Below, in pieces: positions 59,530 to 64,000 of a stretch of DNA of 64,000 nt (position 1 is its first letter; each line of letters starts with the position of its first letter). The stretch spans positions 54,478-118,477 of the forward strand of contig CAYJPN010000014.1 in the NCBI GenBank assembly GCA_964372115.1. Direction: 5' to 3'. Source of the stretch: CG2-30-36-16 sp964372115. Lineage in GTDB: Bacteria > Bacteroidota > Ignavibacteria > Ignavibacteriales > Ignavibacteriaceae. The notes under the pieces were generated by a model, which was not told the DNA's origin, did no database searches, and was given only the letters and a program-made list of their open reading frames with translations. A program made the position numbers and the translations under genes.

Positions 59530-60570
59530 ATGTTATTGAAGAAAATTTTACTGCTTCCGGTATTATTATCAGCATTAATGTTTCTTTCAACGGGCTGTGG
59601 AGGCGGAGAAAAGGAAGAAGCAAAAAGTATCGAACAACTAAGAGACGAAGAGGGAATACCCGTAAAAGTTGATGTTGTAAAACTTGAACAATTTAATAAA
59701 TATTACAGCTACTTTGCCCGTTTAAGCGGAATAAAAGAAGCCACAAAAGGGGCTGCTATAGGAGGTAAAATTGAAAAGATAAATGTTAGAGTCGGTAGTA
59801 ATGTTGCGGCTAACCAGGTTGTTGTTCAGATGGCTGAAGATAATCCGGGGCTGCAATATATTCAGGCAAAAGCCGGGTTTGAAAACGCCGAAAAAACTTA
59901 TCAAAGGATGAAAACTCTGCTTGCTGCCGGAGAAACTTCGCAGGCTAACTTTGACGGCGCCGAAGTTCAATACCTTGTTGCAAAACAAAACTTGGACGCA
60001 CAAAAGCAGTTATTATTTGTACAATCTCCTTTTGCCGGCACTATTGTAGATGTAATGGTTAACGAGGGTGACAATGTTAAAAGCGAAACACACCTGTTTA
60101 CTGTTGCAATATTAAACCGGGTTAAAGCCGATATATGGGCATCTTCCGATGAAGTGAATAATATTAAAAAAGGAATGCGGGCAATATTAACTTCAAACGG
60201 AAAAGAATATTACGGTAAAGTAACCGAAGTTGCTTTAGTAAGCGATCCGTACAAACAAGCATTTTCAGTTGAAGTACAATTCGACAATAATAAACATGAG
60301 TTGAAGGGCGGTGTTACTTCCGAAATAAAAATTTTAACCTACGAAAATCCGAAAGCAGTTGTTGTAAAACGCAATCTTGTTAGCAAGGATGACAACGGCA
60401 CATTTGTCTATCTCGTGGAAAACGACAAAGCTGTAAAAAGATATATAAGCAACGGTAACGACAGCGGTCTCGATTACGAAGTAAAAACCGGTCTAAAACC
60501 GGGCGAAAAAATAATCACTCAGGGCACAGCGCTCCTTGAAGACGGTAAAAAAATAAAAGTGATTAAATAA
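59530..60570 (+). CDS. RND efflux periplasmic adaptor lipoprotein (MFP)
   Basis: A 346-residue HlyD/AcrA-family adaptor linking the RND pump to TolC. The signal peptide carries a lipobox (LSTGC), so it is anchored to the inner membrane. The lipoyl-like half-motifs are GGKIEKINVRVGSNVAANQVV and QSPFAGTIVDVMVNEGDNV; coiled coil, beta-barrel and membrane-proximal domains follow. ATG 59530 is chosen over 59485 because AAGGAG lies 9 bases upstream and the lipoprotein signal begins there. It sits between the outer-membrane channel and pump genes, 11 bases before the pump. Confidence 0.92.
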   Translation: MLLKKILLLPVLLSALMFLSTGCGGGEKEEAKSIEQLRDEEGIPVKVDVVKLEQFNKYYSYFARLSGIKEATKGAAIGGKIEKINVRVGSNVAANQVVVQMAEDNPGLQYIQAKAGFENAEKTYQRMKTLLAAGETSQANFDGAEVQYLVAKQNLDAQKQLLFVQSPFAGTIVDVMVNEGDNVKSETHLFTVAILNRVKADIWASSDEVNNIKKGMRAILTSNGKEYYGKVTEVALVSDPYKQAFSVEVQFDNNKHELKGGVTSEIKILTYENPKAVVVKRNLVSKDDNGTFVYLVENDKAVKRYISNGNDSGLDYEVKTGLKPGEKIITQGTALLEDGKKIKVIK

Positions 60571-60581
60571 AGGAATTTAAT

Positions 60582-63500
60582 ATGCTTCTTGCAAAGGTAT
60601 CAATTAACCGGCCTATAATGACCACGATGGGGCTTTTGGTTTTCCTCATCTTTGGTGCGCTGGCTTATTTTACACTAAACCTAAACCTGCAGCCCGACGT
60701 CGAAATTCCGTATGTAACTATTACTACGGTATACCCTGGCGCGGGACCAAAAGAAATAGAAACCTTAATTAGTAAACGTATTGAAGAAACCGTTTCAACT
60801 ATAAGTGAAATTGAACGAGTAGAATCATATTCGCTTGATGGTTATTCGGTAGTTATCATGGAGTTCAAACTCAGCAAAGATGTAAACATCGCCAATCAGG
60901 AAGTAAAAGATAAAGTAGATGAAATTATCAACGACTTGCCGGAAGATGCTCACACTCCGATTGTTCAAAAAGTTGACTTAAAAGCTTTTCCTGTTGTACA
61001 GGTTGTATTAAGCGGTAAACAGGAGCTAAAGGAACTTTACGAAGTAGCGGACAAAGTTTTGAAAGATCGTTTTTCTCAGGTGCCCGGCGTAGCTAAAGTT
61101 AGCTTAACCGGCGGACAGGAAAGAGAAATACGCGTTACTTTGGACAACCGCACCGCATACGAAAACAATATTTCGCTGCCGCAGCTTATGCAAATACTTT
61201 CTGCTTATAACATGAATATTCCCGGTGGTTATTTTAAACTTAACGATCAGGAATACACGGTTCGTCTCGATGGAGAATTCCACGATGTTGAGGCAATGCG
61301 CAATGTGCAGGTTCCTACTCCCTTCGGGCCAAAAAAATTGCGCCAATTTGCTAAAGTGGAAGACGCGGGAAAAGATGTAAGAATGCGTGCTGTATATTTT
61401 AACAACAAAAACAAGGTTAGAGATGATAACGTTATAAAACTCGGCATAATTAAAAGCCCGGATGGTAACGTGGTTGAAGTTGCGGATGCAATTCGTAACT
61501 CGCTCCCCGAGATTCAAGCATCGCTTCCGCAAGGGATGAATATTGAAATTGTTGATGATGTTTCAGACTTCGTAAAAGCTTCAGTTAACGATACAATGAG
61601 TAACGTATTTCTCGGAATTATTTTTACGTCGATAGTGTTATTGTTTTTCCTGCACGATTTACGTTCGACAATAATAGTGGGGCTTTCAATGCCGACCTCT
61701 ATTATATCTACATTTATGCTTCTCAAGATGTTTGGTTTAACATTAAATATGATGACGCTGATGGGGCTGTCCGTATCGGTCGGGGTGCTGGTTGCAAACT
61801 CGGTAGTTGTAATCGAAAATATTTTCCGATACAAAGATATGGGTTTGAGTACAAAACTGGCGGCATATAAGGGCACTTCGGAAGTAACCGTTGCGGTGCT
61901 CGCGTCAACGCTTACAAATATTGTCGTATTTCTGCCAATCGCAAACATGAGCTCTCTCGTTGGGCGATGGCTTGTTGAACTTGCGCTTGCCGCAGTTTTT
62001 GCAACTATCTTTTCTTTGATTATGTCTTTTACCCTAACGCCTATGCTTGCTTCTCTTCTTATTCCCGAAAAGCAAAAAGAAAAGAACAGACTTGCAAAAG
62101 CAATTGAAAAGATGGAACACTTTTTCATCTCCACTTATGATAATTGGTTAAGGTCTGTACTAAAAAGCAAACCCATAAGCTGGGGCGTAATTCTTGGTTC
62201 GTTCATGTTGTTTTTCCTAACAATGTGGATATTCGGGCCAAAGCTTGGTTTTGAATTTTTACCCGCCACCGATAATGGAAAAATTTCGGTAGCGGTTGAA
62301 TTACCGGAAGGTTATAACCTTGATGAAACAGGGCGAACTTTAATGGCAATAGAAAATAAAATTAAAGCGCACCCGGAAGTAATATCCATGCTTACAGACC
62401 TCGGGAAAAAAGGTGACCTTGATATCGGAACGAATATGGCTCTAATGACCGTTCAGCTTGTTGATGTTAAAGACCGCGAAATCGGAATTCAGGATATGAT
62501 TTCTGTTTTTGTAAAAGATCTTTCGGATGTGCCGAATGCAAAAATACAAGTTGATCTTGCCGATAATATGGGCGGTCCGGGAGCCCCTGTACAGTTTTAT
62601 CTTCTCGGGCAAGATCTCTCTACCCTGGAAAGTCTTAAAAATAAAATTATGGATAATATAAAAGATGTTCCCGGTTTGATAAACCTCGATCAGAGTTCGC
62701 GGTCAGGAAAACCTGAAATAACTGTATACCCGAGGCGTGAGCTGTTAACAGATGCCGGTTTAACCGTTGCGGATGTTGCTCTCACGCTGCGAGCTTCAAT
62801 CGAAGGAATGGTATCATCAAAGTATCGTGAATATGGTAATGAATATGATATTACCGTTACGCTGAATGATAACTCGGTTGACTCGCCCGAAAAGATAGGT
62901 AATATTTCTGTAATATCGCCCATACTTGGGGCAATGCGTTTATCCCAACTTGCCGATGTAAAATTTACAAATGGTTACACAAAAATATTGCACCGCGATA
63001 AATTTACAACAATTAGTTTTACAGGTTCGCCTGCGGCAGGTTACCCGCTTGGCGATGTTACAAATGAAATAGATAAACGGCTCGCAAAAATTGAAATGCC
63101 GGAAGGTTATTCAATAAAATGGGGCGGCAATGTTAAAATGATGAATGACATGGTTAAAGACATGATGTTCGCGTTTATGCTTGCTTTCTTATTAACTTAT
63201 ATGCTTCTTGCCGCAATTCTGGAAAGCTTCTGGCAGCCTGTACTTATTATGCTAACGGTAATGCTCGCGATGATAGGCGTAATTTTTTCGCTTTATATTA
63301 CAAACATATCGTTCGGTATTACGTCCCTCATGTCAATAATTATGCTTATTGGTATTGTGGTAAACAACGCAATATTGATGCTTGATTATACAAACCAATT
63401 GCGGCGCGAAGAAGGTAAAACACCGCATGATGCGCTTGTAATTGCATGCCCGATGAAGTTAAAACCTATTATAATGTCGACGGTGGCAATCATACTCGGT

Positions 63501-63680
63501 ATGCTGCCGCTGGCGCTTGGCATTGGCGATGCCGGTAAAGAAATGCGCATGCCGCTTGGCGTTGTAGCAATTGGCGGTTTACTTGTTTCAACAGCGTTAA
63601 CTTTATTTGTTATTCCGGCATTTTATTATGTAACATCAAAAAATAAAGCAGTCGCTGAAAACAAATTGGTAATTGAATAA
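60582..63680 (+). CDS. RND efflux transporter permease, TM4 aspartates absent
   Basis: A 1032-residue inner-membrane pump with the RND 12-TM layout and two large periplasmic loops (NRPIMTTMGLLVFLIFGALAY as TM1; PDVEIPYVTITTVYPGA porter start). In proton-driven HAE1 pumps such as AcrB, TM4 carries D407-D408 and TM10 K940. Here the aligned TM4 reads GVLVANSVVVIEN with Ala405-Asn406, and TM10 reads GIVVNNAILMLDY with Asn928 at the Lys position. The usual proton relay is therefore missing, although the fold and the E in VVIEN are kept. It may belong to a Bacteroidota subfamily with another coupling mechanism. Encoded with its TolC and adaptor, it is followed by a strong terminator. Confidence 0.93.
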   Translation: MLLAKVSINRPIMTTMGLLVFLIFGALAYFTLNLNLQPDVEIPYVTITTVYPGAGPKEIETLISKRIEETVSTISEIERVESYSLDGYSVVIMEFKLSKDVNIANQEVKDKVDEIINDLPEDAHTPIVQKVDLKAFPVVQVVLSGKQELKELYEVADKVLKDRFSQVPGVAKVSLTGGQEREIRVTLDNRTAYENNISLPQLMQILSAYNMNIPGGYFKLNDQEYTVRLDGEFHDVEAMRNVQVPTPFGPKKLRQFAKVEDAGKDVRMRAVYFNNKNKVRDDNVIKLGIIKSPDGNVVEVADAIRNSLPEIQASLPQGMNIEIVDDVSDFVKASVNDTMSNVFLGIIFTSIVLLFFLHDLRSTIIVGLSMPTSIISTFMLLKMFGLTLNMMTLMGLSVSVGVLVANSVVVIENIFRYKDMGLSTKLAAYKGTSEVTVAVLASTLTNIVVFLPIANMSSLVGRWLVELALAAVFATIFSLIMSFTLTPMLASLLIPEKQKEKNRLAKAIEKMEHFFISTYDNWLRSVLKSKPISWGVILGSFMLFFLTMWIFGPKLGFEFLPATDNGKISVAVELPEGYNLDETGRTLMAIENKIKAHPEVISMLTDLGKKGDLDIGTNMALMTVQLVDVKDREIGIQDMISVFVKDLSDVPNAKIQVDLADNMGGPGAPVQFYLLGQDLSTLESLKNKIMDNIKDVPGLINLDQSSRSGKPEITVYPRRELLTDAGLTVADVALTLRASIEGMVSSKYREYGNEYDITVTLNDNSVDSPEKIGNISVISPILGAMRLSQLADVKFTNGYTKILHRDKFTTISFTGSPAAGYPLGDVTNEIDKRLAKIEMPEGYSIKWGGNVKMMNDMVKDMMFAFMLAFLLTYMLLAAILESFWQPVLIMLTVMLAMIGVIFSLYITNISFGITSLMSIIMLIGIVVNNAILMLDYTNQLRREEGKTPHDALVIACPMKLKPIIMSTVAIILGMLPLALGIGDAGKEMRMPLGVVAIGGLLVSTALTLFVIPAFYYVTSKNKAVAENKLVIE

Positions 63681-63717
63681 CACGAAGATGTATAATTCTT
63701 CCTTGTGAGTGAAAAAG

Positions 63718-63745
63718 AGCCCCGTCAATTCCGACGGGGCTTTTG
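63718..63745 (+). terminator. Rho-independent terminator ending the efflux operon
   Basis: AGCCCCGTC / GACGGGGCT, 9-bp perfect stem with 6-base loop, followed by TTTTG; preceded by AAAAAG, so it may also stop the convergent minus-strand gene. Confidence 0.85.
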
Positions 63746-63767
63746 TGTAAAATAATTACATAAATTT

Positions 63768-64000
63768 TTATTTAATTAGCGTCATCTTCTTAGAAGCTTT
63801 ATAATCGCCGCTGGATATTTCGTAAATGTACATTCCACTCGCTAATGAGCTTGCATCAAAGTTTACTTCATAAAGACCTTTTGTTTTGTATTCGTTAACG
63901 AGTGTTTTTATTTCTCTGCCGAGGATGTCGTAAATTTTTAATGTAACCATTCCATCCTTCGGTATTGCGTAACGGATGGTTGTGGATGGATTAAAAGGAT
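63768..64000 (-). CDS. C-terminal end of a T9SS-sorted protein (cut by window edge)
   Basis: Only the sorting domain is visible. The frame is open through the window end and reads PFNPSTTIRYAIPKDG, then LKIYDILGREIKTLVNE, SGMYIYEI and KKMTLIK before the stop at 63768. The N-terminal part, and hence the function, lies outside. A Met within the domain is not the start. Confidence 0.88.
   Translation of the reverse strand, partial: PFNPSTTIRYAIPKDGMVTLKIYDILGREIKTLVNEYKTKGLYEVNFDASSLASGMYIYEISSGDYKASKKMTLIK

Noticed and set aside
61514..62134. 206-aa minus-strand frame inside the RND pump gene
   Set aside because: It is a shadow of the strongly conserved RND coding sequence; no ribosome-binding site or family signature.
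1..64000. tRNA or rRNA genes
   Set aside because: I scanned intergenic gaps for cloverleaf or rRNA-like sequence and saw none; a covariance search would be needed to be certain.

Overview
The window looks like chromosome from a member of the Ignavibacteria (Ignavibacteriota, Bacteroidetes/Chlorobi side). Five proteins carry, or end in, the type IX secretion (T9SS) C-terminal sorting domain in the form typical of that lineage (NYPNPFNP, then VFDxLGxEVATLVNE, then SGVYFYRL, ending KKxxLxK). TonB-dependent receptors, a propeller-type sensor kinase, an S46 dipeptidyl-peptidase and an AT-rich base composition agree. The taxon is inferred from these families, not from a marker gene. I found no rRNA or tRNA gene.

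Layout. 1-6.5 kb: three secreted T9SS cargo proteins, one broken by an in-frame stop. 6.5-14 kb (minus strand): a serine beta-lactamase-like hydrolase, a SNF2-type helicase translationally coupled to an unrecognised 177-residue protein, and a DPP11-like S46 peptidase. 14-22 kb: a TonB-type outer-membrane protein, then two histidine kinases on the plus strand. 22-29 kb: housekeeping and repair genes (mnmA, a small membrane protein, a DEAD/DEAH helicase, uvrA, an IMPACT/YigZ protein). 29.4-32.5 kb: a MarR regulator followed by a deca-heme-class cytochrome lipoprotein and a double-rhodanese lipoprotein. 32.5-38.2 kb: an O-methyltransferase pair, a T9SS subtilase, a lipoprotein, and intergenic DNA rich in MITE-like and short dispersed repeats.

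38.7-52.5 kb is a complete type II-C CRISPR-Cas locus: an unknown 225-aa gene, a tracrRNA on the minus strand, a large Cas9 (1573 aa), cas1, an IS200-like Y1 (HUH) transposase embedded in hairpin-repeat clusters, cas2, and an array of 66 visible 46-bp repeats interrupted by a 100-N assembly gap. The minus-strand tracrRNA has an anti-repeat that pairs over about 20 bp with the minus-strand reading of the repeat. The array is therefore read right to left, towards the cas genes, with its leader at about 52.53 kb. The tracrRNA promoter overlaps the cas9 ribosome-binding site and upstream region.

52.7-63.7 kb: a membrane-anchored AraC-type regulator, then a long plus-strand run encoding a small outer-membrane protein, a TonB-dependent receptor, a short-chain dehydrogenase lacking its catalytic Tyr, and a tripartite RND efflux system (TolC, adaptor lipoprotein, RND pump) ending in a strong terminator. 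The pump lacks the usual TM4 aspartates. The window ends inside another T9SS-sorted protein on the minus strand.

The parts most worth following up are the tracrRNA/cas9 overlap, the transposase and hairpin repeats inside the adaptation module, and the helicase plus 177-aa gene pair.
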